NCBI GenBank assembly: GCA_021029095.1
Contig: JAJOHG010000005.1
Location: 496,001 to 560,000, forward strand
DNA from: Phellopilus nigrolimitatus
Lineage: Eukaryota; Basidiomycota; Agaricomycetes; Hymenochaetales; Hymenochaetaceae
Direction: 5' to 3'
Length of the DNA stretch: 64,000 nt
Under the pieces are notes generated by a model that was not told the origin of the DNA, searched no databases, and worked only from the letters and a program-made list of their open reading frames with translations. Below, one piece after another: positions 34,901 through 47,491 of the stretch. The first letter of the stretch is position 1. Every line of letters begins with the position of its first letter. The position numbers and the translations under genes were made by a program.

Positions 34901-37900
34901 CTCTAGAATTCAATTGAGAGCCAGGTTGGGAAATATTTTTGTCAGACTCTTCTTCATTATCAGAGTGGATTTCAGAATCCACTTGAGACCCAAATTCAGT
35001 TAGGTTTCTTGCAGGTTCTTCAGTGTAATCAGATTGGTTTCCCTCTTGCACCTCAGAGCTGAATTCAGATTGGCCTTGATCTGCCAACTCTTCTGTATAA
35101 CTGGATTGAGCTTCAGGTTGTACTTCAGAACCAGAATCAAACAGACCTCTGTCTGAGTCTTCTTCAGGGTGGAACTCAGGTTGTACTTCAGAGCCAGGTT
35201 GAGATAGTCCTCTGTTAGATTGTCTACTGTATGCAGTATTGCCATCAGACTCTTCAACATAATTAGAGTACTTCTCAGACTCAATCTTAGGATCAGAGTC
35301 AGAGAGGTCCCTGTCAGATAGCCCTGAAATATCAGAGAGCTCTTTAGAATCCTCTCCAGGGCCAGATATTTCTTCATCAGATGCTTCTGCATGTTCAGAA
35401 TGCTTTTGAGATTTTGTTTCAGAATCAAATTGTGATAAGCTTCTGCTAGATTCCTCTCCAGAGACAGGTAAATCAGGGTTAGATACTTCTGCATAGTCAG
35501 AGTCTACAGTGGATTTTGCTTCAGAACCAGCTTTAATTGTGTCCCTACTAGTATTGGACTCTTCTGTATAATCAGAATTTTCAGAACCAATCTGAGCAGG
35601 TTCAGACAGGTCCCTATCATATGTTTCTGCTTGTCTGGACTGTACATCATCTTCTTGGTCAGATCCAGGCTCAGACAGGTCTCCTTCAGATTCTTGAGTA
35701 TATTCAGGTTGGTCCTCAGATTGTATTCTAGAGTGAGGTCTAGACATGTCACTGTCTGACTCTGCATAGTTAGAATGAGCTTCAGATTGTACTTCAGAAT
35801 CAGGGTCAGACAGACTTCTGTCAGAGTGTTCCACAAATTCAGGATGGATTTCAGATTGTACTTCAGAACCAGTTTGCGACAAGCCTCTGTTAGATTGTTC
35901 TGCATACTCAGTTTTAGCTTCAAGTTCCTCCTCAGAACCAGGTTCAGATAGCTCTTTACCAGCTTCTTCAGCAGAGTACACTTCAGACTGAACCTCAGAA
36001 GCAAGGCTAGTGACATCCCTGTCAGAATTCCCTATAAATTTGGAATGCTCTTCATAATTAGCTTCAGAACCAGGGTTGGAGATATCTTCATTGGTAGCTT
36101 CTGCATAATCAGACTGCCTTTGAGATTCTACTTCAGAACCAGACAGGCCTCTGTCAGATTTCCCTTCAGATTGAGTATCAGAGAAAACATGGTCAGATGC
36201 TTCTGCATGGTCAGAATGTACTAGTATTCTAGATTCTACTTCAGAACCAGGTCCAGACAAACCTCTATCAGATCCTTCTACATAGTTGGAAGGTACACCA
36301 GACTTGTCTTCAGATCCAGGCTCAGAAAGGTCTCCACCAGATTGTTGATCATAACCAGAACGGTCTTCAGGTTGCACCTCAGAGTTAGGCTTAGACATGC
36401 TTCTATCTGACTGTTTTGCATAGTTGGAGTGAGTTTCAGGCTGCACTTTAGAGGTAGGTTCAGAGAGGTTTCTGATAGGCATCTCAGCATAGTTAGAGTG
36501 TGTAGAGTCTACTTCATGGCTGGGTCCAGAAATCTCCCTGTCAGATCTTTCTGCATGACTAGGGTATACCTCTGAGTGAGCTTGAGAGTCAGGACCAGAG
36601 AGGTCCTCATCTGGTTCTTCATATTCAGAGTATCCTTCCTCCTCCACTGCAGAACCAGGGTCAGACAGATCCCTATCTTCATATCCAGGGTGCACTTCAG
36701 AATTTCCTTCAGAACTGGGTTCAGAAAGATCACTGTCAGATCTGCCTGCATACTTAGGGTGTTCCTCAGATTGCAATCCAGAGCCAGACTTAGACAAATC
36801 CCTGTCATATTCTTCTGGATAGTCAGAATGCAGTTCAGTTTCCTCTACAGAGCCAGGATCATATGAATTCTTGTCAGATGCTTCTGTATCTGTATAATTT
36901 GACTGGACCTGAGATTTGTCTTCATTAAGATTGGTGACAAATGGGTCCCCATCAGATGATCCTTCATAGTCAGAGTATGCTACAGAGCCTGCTTGAGAAT
37001 CAGATTCAGACACTTCTTTGTCAGACTCTTCTGTATAAATAGAATCAGAGTGTACTTCAGAGCCAGGCTCAGACAGGCCTTGGTCTGACACCCCTGTATA
37101 GCTAGAGTAGGCTTCAGGTTGTGCTTCAGAGCCAGCGTCAGACAAGCTTCTGTCATTTTCTTTAGCATAATCATGATCAGAGGGGGCTCCAGACTGTAAT
37201 TTAGAACCAGGATTAGAAAGATTCCTGTTGGATTCTTCACCAGAATCAGAGTGGTTTTGAGGTTCCTCTTCAGAAAGAGGTTCAGACAGATCTATGTCTT
37301 GATCATTTGCATAGTCAGACTGTGTTGCAAATTCTGCTTCAGGACCAGGCTCAGAGAGGTTTTTGTCAGGCTCTCCTGCATAATCTGATTGACCTTCAGG
37401 TTGTATTTCAGGATCAGAGAGATAGTTATCAAATTGTTCTTCATAGTCAGAGTTTACTCTAGAATCTCCTTCAGAGTTAGGTTGAGATAGCTCTTTGTCA
37501 GATGCTTCTTGAAAATCAGAGTGGATTTGAGATTTCTTTTCAGTGCCAGTTTCAGTGAGGTCTTTGCCAGAATCTGCATATTCAGAGTGTTCTTCAGCTT
37601 CTATTTCAGAGCCTGGGTCTGACAGATCCATATCTGACACATCTGCATATTCAGATTGTAATTCATCTTTATCTTGAGAGTCTGGTTCAGAAAAGCCTCT
37701 GTCAAAATTTCTGGAGAGTTAGAGTGGACATCAGATTGTATCTCAGTACCATGATCAGAATAGTTTTTGTCAGATTCTTCTGGATAGTCAGAGTATCTCT
37801 CAGCTTCTATGTTGGAGCCAGGTTCAGACAGACCTCTGTCTGATTCTATTGCATTGTCAGAGTATGTTTCAGGTTGCATTTCAGAGCCAGGTTCAGAGAT

Positions 37901-38270
37901 ACTCCTGTCAGATTTTCCAGTAGAGTGGTCTTCAAAGCTACTTTCAGAGCCAGGTTGAGATATATCCCTATTGTGCTGTTCTGCAGAGTCAAAGTGGCCT
38001 TCAGATTCCATCTCAGAGCTAGGTTCAGACAGGTTTCTGCTAGATTCTCCTGAATAGTCATAGTGTCCTTTGTTTCTGATTTTAGATCCAGGGTCAGATA
38101 GACCTCTGTCAGATTGTCCTACATTGTCAGAATGCACCACAGATTCTTCATGAGAGCCAGAACCAGACAACTCTCTATTGGAATGGACTTCACTGTTATG
38201 GTCAGAGATATCTCTGTCTGCATATCCAGAATGGGCTTCAGATCTAGGTTCAGAAAAGTCCCTGTCAATT
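31986..38270 (-). repeat. About 90 tandem 69-bp coding repeats
   Basis: Divergent tandem minisatellite with a 69-nt period in the coding frame. I segmented the 1,884-residue ORF into about 83 units by the L-S-x-P-x-S core and found about nine more upstream. Most units are 21-25 residues; some are truncated to 10-13. Units are diverged from each other in both variable positions and codons, so the array does not look recently expanded. Confidence 0.9.
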
Positions 38271-38673
38271 CTTCCCCTTCAATAGAGGCATGATTAGATT
38301 CTATTCCAGAAGCAGAGGATACTGTGTCATTGTTATTGTGTTGAGACAGATGTCTGTCTGTTTCTTCTCTCCTATATTGTGTAGGAGTAGTTTGGGAATG
38401 TTCTGCAGCATCTGATTGAAATTGAGAGTCTCGATCTTCAATTCATGATCAGTCTCAGTGCCTGATTCGTCATCAGCTTCATATAATGTGCTGTTGTCGT
38501 CTAGAGAATGATTTTGTCATTAGTATATAGTATACAGTGTGATATATATCATATTCACCTTCACGCAAAGATCGGCTGTGTTTCCTTCTTCTGCATGGTA
38601 TACAGCAGAGCATCTGCTTAAGTGCTGCTAATAGTCCTCCTGACCTTTGTCGATCACTATCTTTCGAGTCCAT
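31986..38673 (-). CDS. Giant acidic Ser/Glu/Asp repeat protein (or tail of the adjacent PalI-like protein)
   Basis: A 1,884-residue uninterrupted ORF (37640-31986) plus a 5' part reaching an ATG at 38673. The first exon reads MDSKDSDRQRSGGLLAALK followed by a Cys/basic patch (CCIPCRRRK), suggestive of membrane proximity or palmitoylation. An intron ends at TCTCTAG near 38502. About 90 degenerate units of 23 residues follow, with core LSEPGSE, variable residues, then HSDYAEESDR. The protein ends with MCKQCGSYIFN. The composition is overwhelmingly Ser, Glu and Asp, with many S-x-x-E/D casein-kinase-2-like sites and no predicted fold. The reading frame breaks by -1 three times in the 5' third (near 38440, 38268, 37707). 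I do not recognise the repeat from any named family. The ATG is 19 nt downstream of the preceding ORF's stop, and the frame stays open upstream (EIDSDSTAS), which argues for a spliced fusion. Confidence 0.7.
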
Positions 38674-38692
38674 TGATGCAGTTGAGTCTGAG

Positions 38693-39933
38693 TCAATTTC
38701 TCTGCTCGAACCCCGAGAGGATTGCAGTATGATTATTAGTTTTACGGTCTTGATCTTTCGTGCTTGATACGCTTCTTCTTAAAGACGAGCCATATGCAGC
38801 TGGCACTCTCCAGGCAGACTCATCATCACTTTCACTACTTTGCAAAGAAAACACTTGCATGTTGTGCGAAGGTTGATTTCTTATCCTTCGCGAAGATCTA
38901 GAGGTTGACGAGGGATGAGAACTATTTAATCCGGATCGTGACACGAAGCTCTCATCGTCGTCTGTAACAGCTTGCCTCGACCTTCTGTTCCTAAGTTCTC
39001 TTAATCTCGCCGTCCAAATCACAGTTGTATGGTAACGTACTTTAGATGCCCCATGAATTGCACGGCCGTAATGGCCCATAGGAGAACCGCGGCGACGAGG
39101 ACCAACCATATCTATCAGTGATGGATGCTGTGAGTAAACGCGTTACTCTGCCAACTATTGTCTTCTTACCAGAGCGCCTGTCCGCATAGCGAGTCTTTTG
39201 ACGTCAGCACGTTTGCTGACCGGCGCCTTAGAGACGCGGCGTTTAATCACAGCAATGACTATGACATCAACGAGCAACGCGATGGTAGCACTTAATGCTG
39301 CTTGTAAAGTAAGGGCAAACGGAAGGAATAATGACGAAAGCGAGCCCATTCTGTGCGCTAATCTACGCTGCAAAAGAGGTTTTAAGCAAAGCGTGGCGCT
39401 CAAAAGAAATATTATAAAAGTCAAGGCAGTCGCTTTTGCCCAAGGCGTGAGCATCCATTCGTTATACGGAGCTGACTGAAAGCGTACCTAATGGATGGAT
39501 AAAGAAGAAAGCAGTAAGGTGAAATGAAATCGAATTTTCAAGGCCGCTTAAGGTAGAACTAGAAGAATGACGAGGCATTTAAATAAACGAAGACGTTCAA
39601 GGAGAGCAAAAGAAGAGGACGAACACATTGTTGAACGTCCAGCCGACCCGCGGAACACTACATTGAGGACAATCGTCGATGCTATCGCTGCGCATAGAAC
39701 GGGTAAGTGCCGGTTGTCGACGAACGTAGAAAGGGTACATACGATAAACAGTATCCCCAAAGCCCGAATCTGATCGTTCCCTTTGACTGACGATCGACAA
39801 GGGTGAAGAGACGGATTGATTGGGCGAAAGGAATAGATACGCATGCAAGGAACAGAAGGAGGAAAGAGATAAAGATTATGGCGGGGACAGTGTACGGCCT
39901 TAGTCGGTCCGTTCCACAAGATTGTCGAGACAT
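38693..39933 (-). CDS. PalI/Rim9-like four-TM membrane protein, long-tailed (paralogue 2)
   Basis: Second PalI/Rim9-like protein. It begins MSRQSCGTDRLRPYTVPAI; TM1 is TVPAIIFISFLLLFLACVSI, followed by PFAQSIRLF and IRFGLWGYC. An exon DSIDDCPQCSVPRVGW corresponds to the extracellular Cys segment. TM2 is ATALTFIIFLLSATLCL; TM3 FALTLQAALSATIALLVDVIV. TM4 (IWLVLVAAVLLWAITAVQ) is found only by splicing to ATATGG near 39111, not in the long ORF. The phase-2 junction then enters a Ser-rich basic tail (NRRSRQAVTDDDESFVSRS...). The ORF stops at 38695-38693. A donor GTAAAA in KDQD|C and the acceptor GACTCAG near 38690 would instead read through into the repeat ORF (58-nt intron, phase 1 on both sides). 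Confidence 0.7.
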
Positions 39934-41308
39934 GCTTCCGCGCTCTCAAGTCAGATATCTCCGGACAGATGATTGATCCTACAAGACAGGCACGTCAACT
40001 CCGTGTACAAAGGGTCCAGAAAGTCGAATCAGCCTTGCAAAAGCAGAAGCAGGTTTGCGGTACAAAAGCCAGACAAAGAAGCACTCAATGAACATTAAAA
40101 GATGTATTGCTGACGAGCGAACATAGCAAAGTAACAGCAAAGCAGATTATTACAAGCCGTGAGAAATGCTCGAGTGTTCAAACCTCTCAAAATACCGGAA
40201 CCGACAATGATCATGTTTGCTCGGCACCAAGGAAAGGAGATGGAAAGCGGTTCAAAGAGTGGCCGAGGGAGGCAGTTTGCACGCGACGACCAAAGGACTG
40301 GACACGTCATGCTAATACCGAAAGAGCGAACCTCGCCAAGGGTCTGGAAAGAAGAAGCAAACTTGATATCGAACATTCTACCTAACTTTGCGCACGATGG
40401 ATTCCAAAGGAATGCACCATCGAACGCCATCCGCTGGACGCCCTGTACCCATTGGGCATGTAAGAGAGCCGGCAGCTCGATCGACAAGCAAAGAAAGGGG
40501 CAAAAGGGGACAGTACGCTTTCGTATTTTCACGGCTGGGGCTGTTTCGTTTGCAAAATGACTTTCGTGTTTTAAAGACAAGGACAAGGGACGACAAATTA
40601 AAGCAGCTCGCGACAAGCATGGTCGGGGATGTGGCACACGGACCACGGTCGCATAAACAAAAAGACGTCTGGTCGTTAAAACTCCGCCCAATAACTGATA
40701 AGCGTTAGCTTCGCATCGGCTAAATGGGCCCGTGTGAATGTGCATGACACAAAGAGGAGAGCAGGAAAGGGGACTCGGATGGGCTGGAGAGGGAGCTGGG
40801 AGAGGAGAGATGGGCTTGGGGGACGACGGCTGTGGTGATATGGCAAAGAACTGGAAGAGAATGAGAAAGATTGCGAACGAGAAGAGCTTGATGGGGAAAA
40901 GCCGACGAAGGAAGAATGAGCGGGTGATCGCTTGAGTAAATCGACGTTTCCTTTTTCGGGCCAAGTGAAATGGTGAGAAATTTGGCCTTGTTTGGCACAG
41001 CGACCCATTAAAAGCACAATTCTATCCTCTTCTCTATCATCCCTTCTTACCCTCTCCTTCCCCCTATCCACCCTCAGGCTGCGTCGTGCGCGCCCTCTCG
41101 TCTCTTCCTCTTTATAATTATCATCCTAGGTCGGTCTCTTTACTTTCTTCTTCTTTGCGCCTTGCGCCCTTTGCGCTTTAGCCGTCCCGACGCGCCATTT
41201 TCGACGCGTCTTTATCTTTTCCTATTTTCATCTTTTTTCCGGTTTCTTTTTACTCACGTGTTTCCTTTCCATCCCTTCAACCCTCTCAGTTTCTCTTCGC
41301 ATACCGTA
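39934..41308. other. Divergent intergenic region
   Basis: 1.4 kb between divergent starts of PalI-like paralogue 2 and the Ala/Glu/Pro-rich gene. A 289-codon minus-strand ORF at 40095-40964 has no motif and lies where promoters are expected. The segment 41090-41300 is pyrimidine-rich on the plus strand and contains CTTTATAATTAT near 41111, consistent with a strong core promoter of the downstream gene. Confidence 0.45.
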
Positions 41309-42547
41309 ATGTCTGCCCCCATCGAGACCGCTGCTGCTCCCGCCCCGGAGGAGGTTGTCGCCGCCCCCGCCACAGAAACCCCTGCCGAGCCTGCGCCTGC
41401 GCCTGAGGCGACCCCTGTTCGTTCAGATCATTATCTTTCCTTGTCTTGCTTTCTTATCAGCATCTTATCAGGAGGCGCCCAAGGAGGCGACGCCTGAAGT
41501 ACGTTCCGGTCGCCTCTTACGCCGCCTAATTGACTCCATTCTGACGACACCAAAGGAGGCCCCTGCACCCGCCGCTGAGACTACTGAGCCCGCTGCGGAG
41601 GCTACTGAGCCTACTGCGGAGGCAGCACCTGTAAGTAGTACCCATTAGAGACGATCGTTTGTCTTTCTGATCGATGGATGTTCTTCGCTAGGCGACCGAA
41701 GAGCCGGCGAACGAGGAAGAGGCTAAGCCTGTATGTTTGTGCCATTCCAGTGTATTCACTTTCGGCTAATAGTTTTTATAAGGCTGAGACGACTGAGGCG
41801 AAGAAGGAGGAGAGGCCCAAGTCCCCCGGCCTCTTGGCTAAGATTCTTGCACCGTTCAAGGACAAGAAGGTGAAACTCCCCAGCCCCAAGAAGGAGAAGA
41901 AGCAAGCTGAGGCTGAGGTAAGATACAGTCGTTATGGTAACCATCATTTTGCCGACTTTTTAATTTAAATTTAGACTCCCGCGCCTGCTGCCGAGGAGCC
42001 TGCCGCTGAGGAGGCAGCTCCTGCTGAGCCGGCAGCTGCTGAGGAGCCCTGCCGCTAAACCGGCGAAGGAAGCGTGCGTTGTTGCTTTCTGTGTTGCTCT
42101 CGCGTCCCTGACATCGTTATAGTGAAGCGACTCCTGCCCCTGCTGAGGAGGCTGCACCAGCGGAGCCTGCTAAGGAGGAAGAGAAGAAGAGAAAGAAGGC
42201 TGAGAAGGCGGAGAAGGTATGTAATCCTATTCGTATGATCATTTATCTCTTCACTAATGTCGTGCTTTAAGGAGGCCAAGGCTGCTAAGGTTGGCCGCCG
42301 TCTTTCTGCTCGTGTCGGCGCCCTCTTCCAGAAGAAGCCGAAGGGGGACGAGGCCTCTCACCCAGCAAAGGTTGACGAGAACCCGCCTAAGATCGACGAG
42401 CCTGCCCCGGTTGCTCCTCTTGAGAACCCCGCTACTGACGCTCCCGCACCCGCTGCGGCCGAGCCCGAGGCGCCTGCTGCGACCGAGGAGCCTACGAAAC
42501 CTGTTGAGGCTGCTCCGGCTGCCCCTGTTGTCGCTGCGGCTGCTTGA
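41309..42547 (+). CDS. Ala/Glu/Pro-rich low-complexity protein of unknown function
   Basis: Begins MSAPIETAAAPAPEEVV. Short exons, nearly all phase 0, each start with A/E/T and carry EAP/AEP repeats: EAPKEATPE; EAPAPAAETTEPAAEATEP; ATEEPANEEEAKP. A Lys-rich module SPGLLAKILAPFKDKK follows, more AEP, then a second basic module KVGRRLSARVGALFQKKPK with KVDENPPKIDEPAPVAPLENP and a poly-Ala end. The two amphipathic basic modules resemble each other. I recall similar hypothetical proteins in mushrooms but no function. The frame is broken by one extra C in GAGCCCTGCC (42047-42049): as written it stops at TAA 42056-42058, while removing a C would continue in frame to the stop at 42547. The frame beyond stays clean over two exons, so I favour a sequencing insertion. 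Confidence 0.65.
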
Positions 42548-42975
42548 GTGACTTGATATGAGCTCACATTTGGACGAGTCTTCACGCTGATCATGTCTTT
42601 TGCTTTATTTCTCCTGTTATGATGATCTTTTCCTTTTTTTTTTTTCTCTCTTTCCATGAAGTTTGGTTTCGTGTTCTGCATGGTCGCTCCTCGCGTTTTC
42701 TCACATCCCCATTCCATTCGCTAATAATCTCCGTCTCTATTTCTCAGTCCACACCTTGGAACTTGATATACCATTTTCATTGCTCGCATTCTTAGTTACC
42801 TCATGTAATTGCTTCTGGAATGACCTGGTTTATGGCTCTTTGGAGTTGATTTACCGCGATAATTTAACGGAGTGACTCGATGCAAGACGGATTACTAGAT
42901 TGAGAATAAGGATGTTTGTGAAATTTTAAATTAAATTTTGCTATGCGAGCCTTCCACTTCTACAGCGACAGTACC

Positions 42976-44775
<1,800 letters not shown>

Positions 44776-45063
44776 GTTCACTTGAAAATTGTTTTACAGG
44801 TAGAAGATCTGTAATACTAGTTTACATGTTTTTGTATTCGTGGGAACAAGCTGCTTGTAGGCCGGTTGTCGCCTGCTGCACAACTGACACCTCTCAACGC
44901 CGCTCCGCTTCCCTCACAGGCTCTGTCTACCTTGAAGCCAGCGTAGTCCACCGTTCCAACAGCTTGCTGTTGAGCTTGTCCCGACTTTCGCGGCCGCCAC
45001 CCTGCACTCGTTTCTCCTTTTCGACCAACACTCTTCTTATTCCTATTCTGATATTTTCTTACT

Positions 45064-46648
45064 ATGGCTCGCGACAGACTCGCAGCAATGAGGGTTTGTG
45101 CTCCGCGCTATCGCAGCAAGCGCCACTGTTTTATTGAAATTTAATGTCTTGCAGGCGCAGCAAGCGCAACAGGGCGGAGATCCATTCGGAAGGTACGTCA
45201 ATCCAATTTCGCCTTTCTCGCTGAGAAGCTAAAGCTATATTTCTTAGCAACGCCAGTGTACCGACGACGCGTCAGACACGCACCAACCCGTACGACCAGC
45301 GCGACCAGGGATACGACCAGCAGGGTGGCCAAAACCAGTACGGGAACCAGTACAGCAACAACTCATATCAGGTGCGTCTACGCAGTGCTTCCGTTTCGTG
45401 GATGAGCGCCTGACCTACTTCTCTAATTTTGCTTCGCTTCCTTCCGACTCCCGCGTTACCAGCGCGAACCAGCATACGAACAAGGGAACAGCTATGAGCT
45501 CTCGCAGGTCGGGAACGGAAACCAATATGGGAATCAATACAACGGTGCGCCCGTGGACGACATGACGGCGTTCTACAACGAGGTGCGTTGATGCAAGTCT
45601 TCCAAGGCGGACAAGGATGGTGCTGAAATGGCTATCTGAAAAGATTGCAGCGATTCAAGACGAGATCCGCAACTTCAATGTGAACATTGACCAGATATCG
45701 CGGCTGCACTCGCGGCTGTTGACGAATGTCGAGCCAGACAACAGTGCGAGCAATCAGCAGCTGGAGAACATGATGGAGGAGACACGCTCGATGAGCGTGA
45801 CCCTAAAAAATCGCATCAAGGCGTTGCAGACTCAGCCCGTCGATTTGAAGTCTGCGAACATGCGCAAGCCACAGATTGACTTGGTACGGTCGAAGTTTAT
45901 GGATGCCATCAAGAAGTACCAGTCCGAAGAGAAGGTGTATCGCGATAAGTACAAGGTACGGATGGCTAGGCAGTTCAGGATTGGTGCGGGATACCTTCTC
46001 TTCTCGCTCGTAGCCTAGTCTGACGTTCGCTCTCAGTGAAACCGGATGCAACGGAGGAGGAAGTCGCGGAAGTGGTCAACGGCGATCAGAACGTGCAAAT
46101 CTTTGCCCAGGCGGCCGTGGGGAATAGGTACGCAGACTCGCAGAGTGCGTATCGGGAGGTGCAGCAACGCCACGAAGAGATCAAGCGTATTGAAAGAACA
46201 ATGGTGGAGCTGGCTCAACTGTTCACTGATGTGCGTCTTGCCCATAGTCTCTTGGTACTCACAAAGTTGCTCACGCCAAACTCCCTAGATGAGCCTGCTG
46301 GTTGAACAACAGGATGATACTATCAATATCATTGAGCAGAATGCGGAAACTGCCGCGGGTGATATCGAGGCTGGGTGAGTATGAAATTTGCACGTGCGTT
46401 TCAGGACCCGTCTGACTGTATTATCTGCTTTCAGAAAGGGGTATACGGACAAGGCAGTCGTGTCTGCCCGTGGGTATCGCAAGAAGCGTTGGATATGCCT
46501 CTTCCTCACTCTCATCATCCTCATTATCATCGGTGTCGCGGTTGGAATCGAGGTCTCTAAGAATCTCAACAACAATAAGGGTAGCAGCGGTTCCGGCGGT
46601 TCCAGTGGCTCAAGCCAACCATCCGCGACCGCTAGGTCGACCGGTTGA
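45064..46648 (+). CDS. Plasma-membrane syntaxin (t-SNARE), Sso1/Sso2-like
   Basis: Qa-SNARE for exocytic fusion at the plasma membrane. Tiny first exon MARDRLAAMR, then a Gln/Asn/Tyr/Gly-rich low-complexity head (NPYDQRDQGYDQQGGQNQY; QYGNQYSNNSYQ). The Habc domain runs from DMTAFYNEIAAIQDEIRNFN to QIDLVRSKFMDAIKKYQ, then RQFRIVKPDATEEEVAEVV. The SNARE motif spans REVQQRHEEIKRIERTMVEL to SLLVEQQDDTINIIEQNAE, with the zero-layer Gln inside it. A C-terminal anchor (CLFLTLIILIIIGVAVGI) follows. Unlike short-tailed syntaxins it continues for about 32 residues, Asn/Ser/Gly-rich. The intron near 45602-45650 must use AAAAG|ATTGCAGCG to keep frame. Confidence 0.92.
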
Positions 46649-47491
46649 GTCTAATTATCTTCTGGTCTGTTGTGGCGATGTAATAGTTCGTCGACGGAGC
46701 ACAATGCCGACATGCCTTTTTTTTTTTTTTCAGTTCCTCTCCTATTCCACGTGGTGTACATATGTTATGGACAAAATCCTCTTTCTCTTCGCACACTCCC
46801 CTTCCTTCATTTTACCCCACTTCACACACTCGTTTCTCGCCCTTCGTTGACGATTATCTATATGACTGGTTTTAGCACCTGCATGCAAGCCTCCTCTTAT
46901 CACCAATAGACTAAGGAGCGTCTAATCGTGGATTCGTGTACACTTCTTGTTCGACCGGGACAGACTGGAATATTATACCACTTGATCTCTGCTGGAAAGA
47001 CATTCGACTTGGAACCGGGTCCGGACAGAGTCCGAGTCGGCGCCGACTCCACTCCGGTGTATGGTCACGGTCCTTACCAACAGGTTCCTCTCTTCGGGGG
47101 GTCTTCTCGCACCTTTCTCTAGCATCATGTACTGTTTCCGAGCTTTCCCGGGACTCGAGCCGAGCAGGTGAGACGATAGGATTGCGATTATAATAAAAAG
47201 CAAATGATCGACGCTCGGGCGGAGTGGCTGTGCAAAACCCTTATACTTACTTACATAATGCAAAGGTGAAGCTGACGCGTCCCTTCAGCCTGACTCTTTA
47301 TAACGTCCGACTCCCTTCGCTGCCCTCTCACTCGCTTTACACTCCACTCCCAAGCTATCTCTCCGTCTCAGCCTCAGTCGCCCTCCCCCTACCCTCTCGG
47401 CCTCGTATGTATACTTTTCTTATTATGTTCCGTGAGCTGCTGCTAACCATTTCCTGTTCAGTCTCTTCCTCCACCTCGCTCGCACATTATC
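46649..47491. other. Intergenic region before AN1 gene
   Basis: About 840 nt. Contains a T-run near 46717-46731 (likely in the 3' UTR of the syntaxin gene) and a pyrimidine-rich stretch 47280-47490 preceding the AN1 gene. No other gene seen. Confidence 0.4.

Noticed and set aside
31986..38270. CRISPR-like array
   Set aside because: Direct repeats are degenerate, have no unique spacers, stay in one coding frame, and the genome is eukaryotic.
40095..40964. 289-codon minus-strand ORF
   Set aside because: No motif or splice evidence. It lies in the divergent upstream region between two real genes and its composition looks like translated UTR/promoter.
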